Origin: 2-12-FULL-42-15 sp964196565
Lineage (GTDB): Bacteria > Pseudomonadota > Gammaproteobacteria > Coxiellales > Coxiellaceae
Direction of reading: 5' to 3'
NCBI GenBank assembly: GCA_964196565.1
Contig: CAXMUH010000037.1
Span: forward strand, 1 to 52,958
DNA length: 52,958 nucleotides
Shown: one piece after another, positions 41,693 through 51,258 of the stretch
Layout of the letters: the number at the start of each line of letters is the position of its first letter
Numbering within the stretch: position 1 is the stretch's first letter
The notes under the pieces: model-generated
What the model was told of the DNA's origin: nothing
Database searches by the model: none
Seen by the model: the letters and a program-made list of their open reading frames with translations, nothing else
Made by a program: the position numbers and the translations under genes

Positions 41693-43522
41693 TTATTCAA
41701 CAGTAACCGACTTAGCCAGATTCCTAGGATGATCAACGTCGGTGCCTTTTAGCACGGCGATATGATACGCCAGCAATTGCAGTGGAATGGTGTAAAGAAT
41801 CGGTGTTAGTAATTCAGGTGCTGCGGGCATTTTGATGATATTGGCCGGTTGTGCGGGTTGCCAATCAAGTGCTTCATCGATAAAAAGATATAAGTCGCCT
41901 TGGCGAGCTTGCACCTCTTGAACATTAGATTCCAGCTTTCCGATCAATGCATTTTTTGGTGCAATTACAATCACGGGCATGTCTTCATCGACCAGTGCTA
42001 GGGGACCATGTTTTAATTCGCCCGCGGGATAAGCTTCGGCATGTAGATAAGAAATTTCTTTTAATTTTAAAGCGCCCTCAAGTGCAATTGGGTAATGAAT
42101 GTTGCGACCTAAAAATAAGGCGTGATTTTTATGAGAAAAGCTATGTGCCATTAATTTAATTTGCTGATCGAGTTCGAGTGTTTGTTGAATAAGCTTAGGC
42201 AGGTGATTTAAAGCTTTAACCTGCGCAGAGGTTTTATCCGGGTAATGAATTTCTTTTAAACATAAAGTTAATAATAACAGCCCAATAAGTTGGGCGGTAA
42301 ATGTTTTTGTGGCCGCGACGCCAATTTCAGTTCCCGCATGGGTTAAAAAGAATAAGTCTGTTTCACGAGCGAGTGAGCTCTCCGCAACATTGCAAATGCC
42401 GAGTGTTGCCGTAACCCCAATTTTTTTGGCAAGGTGAAGGGCTGCTAAAGTGTCTGCCGTTTCGCCGGATTGTGATAATGCGATAAATAAAGTATCAGCA
42501 GGTATGATTGGGTTTCGATAACGGTACTCGCTGGCAATATCAATTTGACATGGAATTTTAGCAATGGATTCTAACCAATAGCGTGCAACCATACCTGCAT
42601 GATAGCTCGTACCACAAGCGACGATTTGAATATTTCTAATCGAAGGCAAAACAGCTAATGCATTATGGCCGAAACTATGCGGATTAACTTTGCTATTAAA
42701 AATATGGCCGTTGATGGTATCTGCAATCGCTTCGGGTTGTTCGAAAATTTCTTTTTGCATGTAGTGGCGGTAATTGCCTTTAGAGCTTGTTTCCAGAGTG
42801 GCTTCAGATTCATGGATGGCTCGGTCAACTGTGTTGCCGTTGGATTCGATGATAAGCAGAGAATGCGTAGTGATTTTTGCAATATCACCTTCTTCGAGAT
42901 AAATAAATTTTTGGGTCACTGGCAATAAAGCTAACGGATCCGAAGAAATAAAATATTCATCAATACCAACTCCAATGACCAGTGGACTACCAGAGCGTAC
43001 TGCATATAAGGTGTCAGGTTCATCCGCGGTGACAATTCCTAAAGCATAGGCGCCGGATAATCTTGCTGCGGTCTTTTTTATCGCTTCAATAAAATCAGAC
43101 TCCTGTTGTGCATAAAGATGCAAGAGATGCACAATGACTTCAGTATCTGTTTCAGTAACAAATTCATAGCCTTGTTCGGTTAGCTGTTGGCGTAAAATTT
43201 CATGATTTTCAATAATTCCATTATGAACGACAGCGATTTTATTGTCTGAGCAATGTGGATGTGCATTTTCAGTGGTCGGTTTTCCGTGGGTTGCCCAACG
43301 GGTGTGTGCAATGCCAGTGTGACCAAGGATCTCTTGTTTTTTTAATTGTTCGGATAAACGTTCAACTTTGCCAGCAGAACGCAATCGCTGAATCGATCCA
43401 GCGCCGGGTTCGATCACGGCAAGACCTGAGGAATCATAGCCTCGATATTCGAGTCGTCTCAGTCCTTCTAGCATGATGTGCGCGACATCGCGCTTTGCAA
43501 TTGCTCCAATAATTCCACACAT
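41693..43522 (-). CDS. glmS: glutamine--fructose-6-phosphate aminotransferase (isomerizing)
   Basis: Makes glucosamine-6-phosphate for peptidoglycan and LPS. From ATG 43522 it has 609 residues (E. coli 609). The Ntn glutaminase domain starts with catalytic Cys after Met removal (MCGIIGAI). GLRRLEYRGYDSSGLAV and HTRWATHGKPTTENAHPH are conserved. Two SIS domains follow (ACGTSYHAG and LGRNIHYPIALEGALKLKEISY), and the C-terminus LAKSVTVE is standard. In-frame codons before ATG (GTG-TTG-GCT) are rejected because Cys must be residue 2. No glmS ribozyme is expected in this lineage and none was seen. Confidence 0.97.
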   Translation of the reverse strand: MCGIIGAIAKRDVAHIMLEGLRRLEYRGYDSSGLAVIEPGAGSIQRLRSAGKVERLSEQLKKQEILGHTGIAHTRWATHGKPTTENAHPHCSDNKIAVVHNGIIENHEILRQQLTEQGYEFVTETDTEVIVHLLHLYAQQESDFIEAIKKTAARLSGAYALGIVTADEPDTLYAVRSGSPLVIGVGIDEYFISSDPLALLPVTQKFIYLEEGDIAKITTHSLLIIESNGNTVDRAIHESEATLETSSKGNYRHYMQKEIFEQPEAIADTINGHIFNSKVNPHSFGHNALAVLPSIRNIQIVACGTSYHAGMVARYWLESIAKIPCQIDIASEYRYRNPIIPADTLFIALSQSGETADTLAALHLAKKIGVTATLGICNVAESSLARETDLFFLTHAGTEIGVAATKTFTAQLIGLLLLTLCLKEIHYPDKTSAQVKALNHLPKLIQQTLELDQQIKLMAHSFSHKNHALFLGRNIHYPIALEGALKLKEISYLHAEAYPAGELKHGPLALVDEDMPVIVIAPKNALIGKLESNVQEVQARQGDLYLFIDEALDWQPAQPANIIKMPAAPELLTPILYTIPLQLLAYHIAVLKGTDVDHPRNLAKSVTVE

Positions 43523-43641
43523 AGCCAACACTCTTCTGCTTAAATTGTTTACAGTTTCTGCTTCGAGAACAGACGGTTACGCTATCAGTTTGTCCATATG
43601 AAAGCAAACTGTCTTCTATTATCTTAGTACATTTTAACGAC

Positions 43642-43716
43642 GTCATCCCTGCGTATGCTGGGATCTCATTACGTTGGCACTTAATTCAAAAGATTCCTGC
43701 ATACGCCGGAATGGCA
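43642..43716. repeat. family D inverted repeat between glmS and tkt
   Basis: TCATCCCTGCGTATGCTGGG (from 43643) pairs imperfectly with the segment at 43691-43715 (ATTCCTGCATACGCCGGAAT). Arms are about 24 nt with 24 nt between. It resembles short dispersed palindromes with GTCATCCC-N-GCGTATGC ends known from many proteobacterial genomes. Single copy in this window. Confidence 0.65.
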
Positions 43717-43751
43717 GGCTTTTAGTCACTCCAGCCAACGAAAGCTGGGCT

Positions 43752-43780
43752 TTGCTTAGCATACTAATACAGGTTATCAT
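43752..43780 (+). promoter_or_regulatory. sigma70-like promoter for the tkt-gap-pgk-pyk operon
   Basis: TTGCTT (43752-43757), a 17-nt spacer and TATCAT (43775-43780) lie about 35 nt before the tkt start and just downstream of the family D repeat. Confidence 0.45.
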
Positions 43781-43814
43781 GTGCACCAGTTTCATTCTAA
43801 GAGAGTAGGTGAGT

Positions 43815-45833
43815 ATGGTATCTCGACATGAATGTGCCAATGCAGTTCGTGCGTTGGCGATGGATGCAGTTCAAAAGGCCAATTGTGGTCATCCTGGAAT
43901 GCCGATGGGCATGGCAGATATTGCCCAGGTGCTTTGGCAAGACCATCTTCAGTTTAATCCCGTCAACCCTAACTGGTTGAATCGTGACCGATTTATTCTT
44001 TCAAATGGCCATGGGGTGATGCTGCAGTATGCTTTATTGCACCTAACTGGGTTTGATCTTTCGATCCAAGATATTAAAGATTTTCGTCAATTACACTCAC
44101 GTACACCGGGTCATCCAGAGTTTGGTGAGACACCGGGCATTGAAGCTACCACTGGACCATTAGGTCAAGGTTTGGCAAATGGCGTGGGCATGGCAATTGC
44201 AGAGCAAATGTTGTCGGCTGAATTTAATCAAGACGGTTTTGACCTTATTGATCATTATACGTATATTTTTGCCGGCGATGGCTGTTTAATGGAAGGCATT
44301 TCACATGAAGCCTGTTCACTTGCTGGTACTTTAGGTCTCGGTAAACTGATCGTTTTTTGGGATGATAATGGTATTTCAATTGATGGTGATGTTAGCGGCT
44401 GGTTTACCGATAATACGCCGATGCGATTTCAAGCCTACAATTGGCATGTAATTGAAAATGTGGACGGACATGATTTTGAGGCAGTTGATAAAGCGATCAA
44501 TGAAGCTAAAAAAATTACCGACAAACCCACTCTTATTTGTACAAAAACCAAAATTGGTTATGGCGCACCGAATTTAGCTGGAACCGCTGATGCGCATGGC
44601 GCAGCACTTGGCGAAGAAGAAATTGCGTTAGCGCGCAAAGAACTTAATTGGAATTATCCGCCATTTGAAATTCCACAAGAGATTTATCAAGCATGGGATA
44701 GAAAAGCGCAAGGCGAAGTCCTAGAATCAGATTGGAATAAACTTTTTGCAAAATATGAAACGCAATATCCACAATTGGCTGCGGAATTATTACGACGCAC
44801 ACAAGGGTGGGAGCCTTCCGACTGGATTTCGAAAAGTGAAGAATTTATTGCCGAGCAACAAAAAAAACAACTGGATATTGCAACGCGCAAGGCATCAAAG
44901 CAAGCGATCGAAGCTTATGCACCTTTCTTACCTGAATTAGTCGGTGGTTCTGCTGATTTATCAGGTTCTAATTGTACAGAGTGGAAAGCCTCAAAAGTAT
45001 TTACTAAAACGTGTCGCGATGGTAATTATATTAATTATGGTGTTAGAGAATTTGCAATGTCTGCCATTATGAATGGTTTGGCATTACATGGCGGCTTTAT
45101 TCCTTTTGCCGGAACCTTTTTGGTATTTTCTGATTATGCACGAAATGCAGTTCGTTTATCGGCGATGATGAAGCAACGAGTTATTTATGTTTATACTCAT
45201 GACTCTATTGGACTCGGTGAAGATGGGCCAACCCATCAGCCAATTGAACATGCAACTATGTTGCGAATTACACCGGGATTAACGGTTTGGAGGCCGTGTG
45301 ATGCGGTTGAAACAGCAGTCGCTTGGCGTCAAGCAATTATTCATCGTGGCCCGAGTTGTTTGTTACTAACACGACAAAATGTGCCTCATATGCAGCGAGA
45401 TGATTTGATGCTGCGTAATATTACTCGTGGTGGGTATGTGTTAACTTCAGCTGAAACTAAAGTGGATGCCATTATTATTGCGACGGGATCTGAAGTTTCA
45501 CTTGCCATGGCTGCCAGTGAACAACTGCTTTCGCAAGATATACATTTGCGCGTTGTTTCCATGCCAAGCTGTGAAATATTTAAAGCACAAGATCAACAAT
45601 ATAAAGACAGTGTTTTGCCACCGCAAGTGACCAAACGAATTGCGATTGAGGCAGGCGCCAAAGATTATTGGTATCAATTTGTTGGAGCCCATGGCGTTGT
45701 AATTGGGATGGACACATTTGGTAACTCTGCACCGGGTAAAGAAGTAATGAGTGCTTATGGATTTAGCGTGGAAAACATAATTTCACAGGTGACTAAGCTT
45801 ATTGCACGAAAAGCCATGAGTTCGTGTCACTAG
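43815..45833 (+). CDS. tkt: transketolase
   Basis: A thiamine-diphosphate enzyme of the non-oxidative pentose phosphate pathway, 672 residues from ATG 43815 (GTG at 43809 is also in frame). It has the N-terminal NCGHPGMPMGMADIAQVLW, the TPP motif starting GDGCLMEGISHEA and ending near DDNGISIDG, GTADAHGAALGEEE, and the pyrimidine-domain stretch THDSIGLGEDGPTHQPIEH. It is the first gene of the carbon-metabolism block; gap follows after 46 nt. Confidence 0.97.
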   Translation: MVSRHECANAVRALAMDAVQKANCGHPGMPMGMADIAQVLWQDHLQFNPVNPNWLNRDRFILSNGHGVMLQYALLHLTGFDLSIQDIKDFRQLHSRTPGHPEFGETPGIEATTGPLGQGLANGVGMAIAEQMLSAEFNQDGFDLIDHYTYIFAGDGCLMEGISHEACSLAGTLGLGKLIVFWDDNGISIDGDVSGWFTDNTPMRFQAYNWHVIENVDGHDFEAVDKAINEAKKITDKPTLICTKTKIGYGAPNLAGTADAHGAALGEEEIALARKELNWNYPPFEIPQEIYQAWDRKAQGEVLESDWNKLFAKYETQYPQLAAELLRRTQGWEPSDWISKSEEFIAEQQKKQLDIATRKASKQAIEAYAPFLPELVGGSADLSGSNCTEWKASKVFTKTCRDGNYINYGVREFAMSAIMNGLALHGGFIPFAGTFLVFSDYARNAVRLSAMMKQRVIYVYTHDSIGLGEDGPTHQPIEHATMLRITPGLTVWRPCDAVETAVAWRQAIIHRGPSCLLLTRQNVPHMQRDDLMLRNITRGGYVLTSAETKVDAIIIATGSEVSLAMAASEQLLSQDIHLRVVSMPSCEIFKAQDQQYKDSVLPPQVTKRIAIEAGAKDYWYQFVGAHGVVIGMDTFGNSAPGKEVMSAYGFSVENIISQVTKLIARKAMSSCH

Positions 45834-45879
45834 CTTCTAAGCAGCCTAATAAAACAAATGTAAATTTCGGAGAACCAAA

Positions 45880-46887
45880 ATGACATATAAAATCGCAATC
45901 AATGGCTATGGCCGAATTGGACGTAATATTTTACGCGCTTTTTATGAAAATAATAACGATCAATCTATGCAGATTGTTGCCATTAATGACTTAGGAAATA
46001 TTGAGACAAATGCGCACCTCACTAGATACGACAGTGTGCACGGTCGTTTTAGCAAGCAAGTTAAAGTAGATGGTGGTGATTTGGTTATTGATAATGACCA
46101 TATTAAAGTGGTTAGTGAGAGAAACCCAGAAGATTTGCCTTGGGAAGAACTGGGTATTGATTTGGTATTAGAGTGTAGCGGATTTTTTGCATCAAAAGAT
46201 AAAGCAGCGTTACATTTAAAAGCGGGCGCTAAAAAAGTTTTAATTTCAGCACCGGCGGGCAGTGATGTTAAAACCATTGTTTATGGTGTGAATGATAAAA
46301 CGTTAACCGCGCAAGATGTGATTGTATCGAATGCTTCATGCACCACAAACTGTTTAGCGCCAATGGCAATGGTATTAGATAAAATCTTTGGAATTGAACG
46401 TGGCTTAATGGTAACCGTACATGCTTATACCAACGATCAAAAACTTACCGACAGCTATCATTCAGATCTTCGGCGCGCACGTTCAGCGACTCAATCGATG
46501 ATCCCAACAAAAACGGGTGCGGCAGCAGCAGTTGGCTTGGTGTTACCACAACTTGCCGGAAAACTTGATGGTTATGCGATCCGGGTTCCAACCATTAATG
46601 TTTCCGTGGTTGATCTAACATTTGATGCAAAGCATGATGTTAGCGTTGATGCAATTAATTCAGCGATGAAGAAATCAGCGGATGGAGAATTAAAAGGCAT
46701 TTTAGGTTATTGTGACGAACCATTAGTTTCAATTGATTTTAATCACAATCCTAGCTCTTCAACGTTTGACTCCAGTCAAACACGTGTCATTGATAAATTA
46801 GTTAAAGTAGTTTCTTGGTATGATAATGAGTGGGGTTTTTCAAACCGCATGTTAGACACTGCTCATGTGATGTTAATTGCCCGCTAG
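45880..46887 (+). CDS. gap: glyceraldehyde-3-phosphate dehydrogenase
   Basis: NAD-dependent glycolytic enzyme of 335 residues. The Rossmann start is KIAINGYGRIGRNILRAFYE. Catalytic C154 sits in SNASCTTNCLAP. HAYTNDQKLTD and WYDNEWGFSNRMLD are conserved. GGAG lies before the ATG. pgk begins 32 nt after the stop. The GYGRIGRNILRA form and AINDLG segment suggest a glycolytic or bifunctional NAD-dependent type; cofactor preference is not certain. Confidence 0.97.
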   Translation: MTYKIAINGYGRIGRNILRAFYENNNDQSMQIVAINDLGNIETNAHLTRYDSVHGRFSKQVKVDGGDLVIDNDHIKVVSERNPEDLPWEELGIDLVLECSGFFASKDKAALHLKAGAKKVLISAPAGSDVKTIVYGVNDKTLTAQDVIVSNASCTTNCLAPMAMVLDKIFGIERGLMVTVHAYTNDQKLTDSYHSDLRRARSATQSMIPTKTGAAAAVGLVLPQLAGKLDGYAIRVPTINVSVVDLTFDAKHDVSVDAINSAMKKSADGELKGILGYCDEPLVSIDFNHNPSSSTFDSSQTRVIDKLVKVVSWYDNEWGFSNRMLDTAHVMLIAR

Positions 46888-46919
46888 TTATTAAATAAAA
46901 TTACCAGAAGAGGCCCAAA

Positions 46920-48101
46920 GTGATTTATAAGTCATTTTTAAAGATGAGTGATTTAGAGCTTGAAAATAAGCGTGTTTTAATTCGCGAAGATTTAAATGTC
47001 CCGATCAGCGAAGGTAAAATCACCAATGATGAGCGAATTCAGCGCGCACTACCAACCATTAAAGCCGCAGCTGAAGCCGGCGCGTTTGTCATGGTGATGT
47101 CGCATTTGGGTCGCCCAAGTGAGGGTCAATTTGATGATAAGTATTCATTGGAACCAGTAGCAAAAGCATTGTCAGCAGCATTAAATCAGCAAGTTCGTTT
47201 ATGTAATGATTGGATCGATGGCGTTGATGTAAACCGTGGTGACGTGGTTCTGCTTGAAAACGTACGATTTCTAAAAGGCGAAAAAATCAATGATGACGCG
47301 CTAGCAAAAAAAATGGCTAGCTTATGCGATGTCTTTGTGATGGATGCTTTTGCCACAGCACACCGTGCACAAGCATCAACGGTTGGCGTTGCAAAATATG
47401 CACCCGAGGCCTGTGCTGGGCCGTTATTAATTGAAGAATTAAATGCGCTCAGCGATGCGTTTACCGATCCGGCCAAACCGATGGCCGCAATTGTTGGTGG
47501 TTCAAAAGTTTCGACGAAAATTAAGTTGCTCGATTCATTGATCGACAAAGTTGATTTATTGATTGTCGGCGGCGGCATTGCCAATACTTTTTTAAAAGCC
47601 CAGGGTGTTGAAATTGGTAAATCTTTATATGAGCCAGATTGGGTGGAAAAAACCAAACAGCTCATCGAAAAGGCCGATAAAAAAAATGTCAGAATACCTC
47701 TGCCCAGTGATGTGGTTGTTGCAAAAAGCTTAAGCGCAGACGCAAAAGGTGAAGTTAAGGCTTTAGAAGTGATCACTGCAGAAGATTGTATTTTTGATGT
47801 GGGTCCTAAAACTGCGGCAACGTATGAGGGGCTATTAGCTGGTGTCAACACCATTGTGTGGAATGGCCCGGTAGGTGTCTTTGAAATCAAGGCCTTTGCT
47901 GGCGGCACAGAAGCGCTTGCCAAGGCAATTGCAAAATCAGGCGCATTTTCAGTGGCCGGCGGCGGGGATACGTTGGTGGCACTGGATCAATTCGGAATTA
48001 GAAAAGATATATCATATATTAGTACGGGTGGCGGTGCGTTTTTAACGTATCTGGAAGGCGGGTTTCTGCCAGCCATTGATATTTTAATAGAACGTTATTA
48101 A
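46920..48101 (+). CDS. pgk: phosphoglycerate kinase
   Basis: Interconverts 1,3-bisphosphoglycerate and 3-phosphoglycerate with ATP formation. It is 393 residues from GTG 46920, chosen because GAGG lies 6 nt upstream, while the ATG at 46944 has no ribosome site. KRVLIREDLNVPI, SHLGRPSEG, LENVRFLKGEK, IVGGSKVSTK and the C-terminal GGGDTLVALDQFG are all present. Third gene of the operon. Confidence 0.96.
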   Translation: MIYKSFLKMSDLELENKRVLIREDLNVPISEGKITNDERIQRALPTIKAAAEAGAFVMVMSHLGRPSEGQFDDKYSLEPVAKALSAALNQQVRLCNDWIDGVDVNRGDVVLLENVRFLKGEKINDDALAKKMASLCDVFVMDAFATAHRAQASTVGVAKYAPEACAGPLLIEELNALSDAFTDPAKPMAAIVGGSKVSTKIKLLDSLIDKVDLLIVGGGIANTFLKAQGVEIGKSLYEPDWVEKTKQLIEKADKKNVRIPLPSDVVVAKSLSADAKGEVKALEVITAEDCIFDVGPKTAATYEGLLAGVNTIVWNGPVGVFEIKAFAGGTEALAKAIAKSGAFSVAGGGDTLVALDQFGIRKDISYISTGGGAFLTYLEGGFLPAIDILIERY

Positions 48102-48154
48102 ATACCTCGGGGCAAGCCGCGGGAAATAAATTTTAAAAGGTTAGGTTCAATAAG

Positions 48155-49606
48155 ATGAAAGAAAAAGATCAACACAGTCGATTAACGAAAATCATAGCGA
48201 CACTAGGGCCAGCAACCGATGATCCAGCAGTAATGGAATCCATCATTAAAGAAGGCGTTAATATAGCACGATTTAATTTTTCACATGGCAGTCATGAGGA
48301 ACACAAAAAACGCATGGATCTCGTGCGCGAAACGGCTAAAAAATTAGGTTGTATCGTCGGTCTGCTTGCCGATTTACAAGGACCTAAAATTCGAATTTCC
48401 AGTTTCAAAGAAGGTAAGATCACTTTAAAAGAAGGCGACAGTTTTAGTTTGGATTCAAAGCTGGCTGAAAATGATGGCGATCAAAATGTTGTGGGTATTG
48501 ATTATAAGGAATTACCACAAGATGTTTCTCCAAATGATACTTTATTATTAGATGATGGAAGAATCCAACTAACGGTTAAAAGCATTAAAGGCCAACGCAT
48601 CCTGTGTCATATTGATGTGGGCGGCGTGTTGTCTAACCACAAAGGCATTAATCGTAAAGGCGGCGGATTATCTGCAGCAGCACTGACACAAAAAGACATT
48701 GAAGATTTAAAATTTGCGCTTTCACAAGATGTCGATTATGTTGCGGTTTCTTTTCCACGCAGTGCAGAAGATATTTTAAAAGCGAAACATTTAATCGAAG
48801 CTTACCACGGTAATGCAGGTGTGATCGCAAAAATTGAGCGCGCTGAGGCGGTTGAAAATATAGACGCCATTATCGAAGCCAGTGATGGTGTTATGGTGGC
48901 GCGTGGTGATTTAGCGGTTGAAATTGGTGATGCCGAAGTGCCGGTGGTACAAAAAGAAATAATTCATCGTGCGCGCACTTTGGATAAGCCGGTTATTACC
49001 GCAACCCAAATGATGGAATCAATGATTGAGAGCAGTGTACCAACGCGTGCAGAAGTGTCAGATGTTGCGAATGCTGTTTTAGATAATACCGATGCGGTGA
49101 TGTTATCCGCAGAAACGGCTGTCGGTAAGCATCCTGCATTAGTGGTTGAGGCGATGTCACGTACCTGTCGAGTTGCAGAACGCGCGCCAAGATCTCGAAT
49201 TTCGGGTCACCGAGTTGAGTGCCGTTTTCAAAGAATCGATGAAGCGGTTGCTATGGCAACGATGTATACTGCAAATCATCTTGATATTAAAGCAATTATC
49301 GCGTTAACCGAATCAGGCGCCACAGCACTTTGGATGTCACGTATTCGCACAGGAATTCCAATTTATGGTTTATCCCGTTATCCTAAAGCATTGGGGCGTA
49401 TGAGTTTATATCGCGGAGTGCACCCACTGATATTTGATCCAACAAAATATACCCGTGACGAAGTTAATGAAGAAGCGGTTAAAGCATTAGAAGGTCATCA
49501 TCTTTTAAGTGAGGGTGATTTAGTGATTTTAACCAAAGGCGATCATATGGGCGTTGGTGGTGGATCGAATGCGTTAAAGATTTTACAGGTTGGTAAGGTT
49601 TACTAA
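48155..49606 (+). CDS. pyk: pyruvate kinase
   Basis: Final glycolytic enzyme, 483 residues, close to E. coli PykA. TKIIATLGPATDDP opens the barrel and NIARFNFSHGSHEEH follows. The active-site K and metal segment is VIAKIERAEAVENIDAII, then MVARGDLAVEIG and ITATQMMESMI. The C-terminal domain has the usual length. It lies 53 nt after pgk and is followed by a family B repeat that may end or stabilise the transcript. Confidence 0.96.
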   Translation: MKEKDQHSRLTKIIATLGPATDDPAVMESIIKEGVNIARFNFSHGSHEEHKKRMDLVRETAKKLGCIVGLLADLQGPKIRISSFKEGKITLKEGDSFSLDSKLAENDGDQNVVGIDYKELPQDVSPNDTLLLDDGRIQLTVKSIKGQRILCHIDVGGVLSNHKGINRKGGGLSAAALTQKDIEDLKFALSQDVDYVAVSFPRSAEDILKAKHLIEAYHGNAGVIAKIERAEAVENIDAIIEASDGVMVARGDLAVEIGDAEVPVVQKEIIHRARTLDKPVITATQMMESMIESSVPTRAEVSDVANAVLDNTDAVMLSAETAVGKHPALVVEAMSRTCRVAERAPRSRISGHRVECRFQRIDEAVAMATMYTANHLDIKAIIALTESGATALWMSRIRTGIPIYGLSRYPKALGRMSLYRGVHPLIFDPTKYTRDEVNEEAVKALEGHHLLSEGDLVILTKGDHMGVGGGSNALKILQVGKVY

Positions 49607-49670
49607 TATATAGCAAAAGCAGGTGGAAATTAGGTTCTTAAAACTTTAAGGTGCTACGTATAAACGGACA

Positions 49671-49768
49671 CTCTTACGCGGCGGCGCTGCGGTTATGATA
49701 AGGCGCAATGGGCTTATATTAAGATACCTTTGCGCTCTTTTCATAACCGCAGCGCCGCCGCGTAAGAG
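49671..49768. repeat. family B inverted-repeat element, copy 3
   Basis: Perfect 28-nt arms (49671-49698 and 49741-49768) begin CTCTTACGCGGCGGCGCTGC and enclose 42 nt. The 49607-49921 gap also holds a left flank shared with copy 1 (AAACTTTAAGGTGCTACG) and two copies of CTTTAAAGCGCTTTAAGTATA (ending near 49832 and 49885). The element separates pyk from fba. Confidence 0.87.
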
Positions 49769-49921
49769 AAAGCAACTGAGCGTAGTAATTTAATAATTTA
49801 AAACCTAATTTTAAAGCGCTTTAAGTATATACCCAATGGGGGGGTGAATTTTAGGCTTTAAAACTTTAAAGCGCTTTAAGTATATAAGCGCCTTACACTT
49901 ACAACAATAAAGGAGATAACA

Positions 49922-51004
49922 ATGGCACTAATTACCTTGCGGCAATTATTAGATTATGCAGCCGAACATGGTTTTGGCGTTCCCGCATTTAATGTAAATA
50001 ACTTAGAGCAAATGCGTGCAATTATGGAAGCCGCTGATGAAACCAATAGCCCGGTGATTGTACAAGCATCTGCTGGTGCTAGAATATATGCGGGCCCCTC
50101 CTTTATTCGTTCTCTGATGTTGGCAGCTGAGGCAGAATGGCCACATATTCCAATTTGCATGCATCAAGATCATGGTGCTTCTCCGGATGTTTGTCAGCGC
50201 TCCATTCAGTTAGGTTTTACTTCCGTCATGATGGATGGCTCTTTAAGAGAAGATATGAAAACACCATCGGACTACGATTATAATGTTGCTGTTACCAGAT
50301 TCACCACGAATATGGCGCATGCCGGTGGCGTTTCGGTCGAAGGTGAGCTGGGTTGTTTAGGTTCTTTGGAAACCATGCAAGCAGCAGACGAAGATGGTTC
50401 GGGTGCAGAAGGTAAATTGTCCCACGAACAACTGTTAACGGATCCTCTGCAAGCGGCTGATTTTGTTAAAGCCACCGAAGTTGATGCATTGGCGATTGCG
50501 ATCGGTACCAGTCATGGCGCTTATAAATTTAGTCGCCCACCGTCAGGTGATGTGTTAGCGATTGATCGGGTAAAAGCAATTCATCAACGCATTCCGAATA
50601 CGCATCTTGTGATGCATGGTTCTTCTTCAGTTCCACAAGATTGGTTGAAAATCATTAACGAAAATGGTGGGAAAATGCCAGAAACTTATGGTGTTCCGGT
50701 TAAAGAAATTCAAGAAGGTATTCGTCATGGTGTGCGTAAAATAAATATCGATACGGATTTACGTCTAGCTTCTACTGGTGCGATTCGTCGCTATTTAAAA
50801 GCACATCCTGCTGAATTTGATCCGCGTAAATATTTGGGTGAAGCATCTAAAGCGATGCGTGATATTTGCATCGAGCGTTATCAGCAATTTGGCACTTCAG
50901 GACATGCCGATAAAATTAAAGCGGTCTCGCTTGAAAAAATGGCAGCTCGTTATAAAGCAGGAAAATTAAACCCAAACTTTTCGCGTGCTGCTGCGACCAC
51001 ATAA
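49922..51004 (+). CDS. fba: class II fructose-bisphosphate aldolase
   Basis: Zinc-dependent aldolase of 360 residues. GVPAFNVNNLEQMRAIMEAA is typical of the Calvin-cycle subtype rather than E. coli FbaA. Zinc and catalytic motifs are CMHQDHGAS (Asp and His), GVSVEGELGCLG, AIGTSHGAYKF (His) and LVMHGSSSVP (His), with KINIDTDLRLA binding substrate. AAAGGAG precedes the ATG. It is in the same direction as the tkt-pyk operon, but separated from it by a family B element, so it may have its own promoter. Confidence 0.97.
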   Translation: MALITLRQLLDYAAEHGFGVPAFNVNNLEQMRAIMEAADETNSPVIVQASAGARIYAGPSFIRSLMLAAEAEWPHIPICMHQDHGASPDVCQRSIQLGFTSVMMDGSLREDMKTPSDYDYNVAVTRFTTNMAHAGGVSVEGELGCLGSLETMQAADEDGSGAEGKLSHEQLLTDPLQAADFVKATEVDALAIAIGTSHGAYKFSRPPSGDVLAIDRVKAIHQRIPNTHLVMHGSSSVPQDWLKIINENGGKMPETYGVPVKEIQEGIRHGVRKINIDTDLRLASTGAIRRYLKAHPAEFDPRKYLGEASKAMRDICIERYQQFGTSGHADKIKAVSLEKMAARYKAGKLNPNFSRAAATT

Positions 51005-51012
51005 AATCGCTG

Positions 51013-51041
51013 AGGGGTCGAGTTTAGGCCCCTGCGTTTTA
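51013..51041 (+). terminator. weak stem-loop terminator after fba
   Basis: AGGGGTC pairs with GGCCCCT around a 7-nt loop, followed by GCGTTTTAATTTT. The short stem and interrupted T-run make it a modest candidate. Confidence 0.4.
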
Positions 51042-51045
51042 ATTT

Positions 51046-51161
51046 TAGCCCGGACGATCCTTACGCTTCGCGCGTGACAGGATTTGTCGGCCGGGAAGCA
51101 TCCAGCGAAGCTTGATTCATACTTTTAATCCCGGCCAAAAATAGATTTTTGTCCGGACTAC
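51046..51161. repeat. family A palindromic element, copy 3
   Basis: It starts TAGCCCGGAC and ends GTCCGGACTAC. Internal parts are CTTCGCGCGTGACAGG (shared, inverted, with copy 2) and ATCCAGCGAAGC plus CCCGGCCAAAAATAGATTTTT (shared in part with copy 1). It therefore combines modules seen separately in the other two copies. Confidence 0.78.
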
Positions 51162-51258
51162 ACCTAAAACTGAGTCAATACTTGAACCCCTACACTTATT
51201 GCAACCATAATTGAAATCTATAGAACATTGTCTTAATGCTGCTTGATGGTACTCATTA

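Noticed and set aside
43523..43641. glmS ribozyme or riboswitch in the glmS leader
   Set aside because: Only a short CAGTTTG/CAAACTG inverted repeat is seen; nothing resembles the ribozyme core, which is characteristic of Gram-positive bacteria.
47186..47923. 245-codon open frame antisense to pgk
   Set aside because: It lies wholly inside a clear pgk gene and the translation is serine/alanine/threonine-rich, as expected from the complement of a conserved coding frame.
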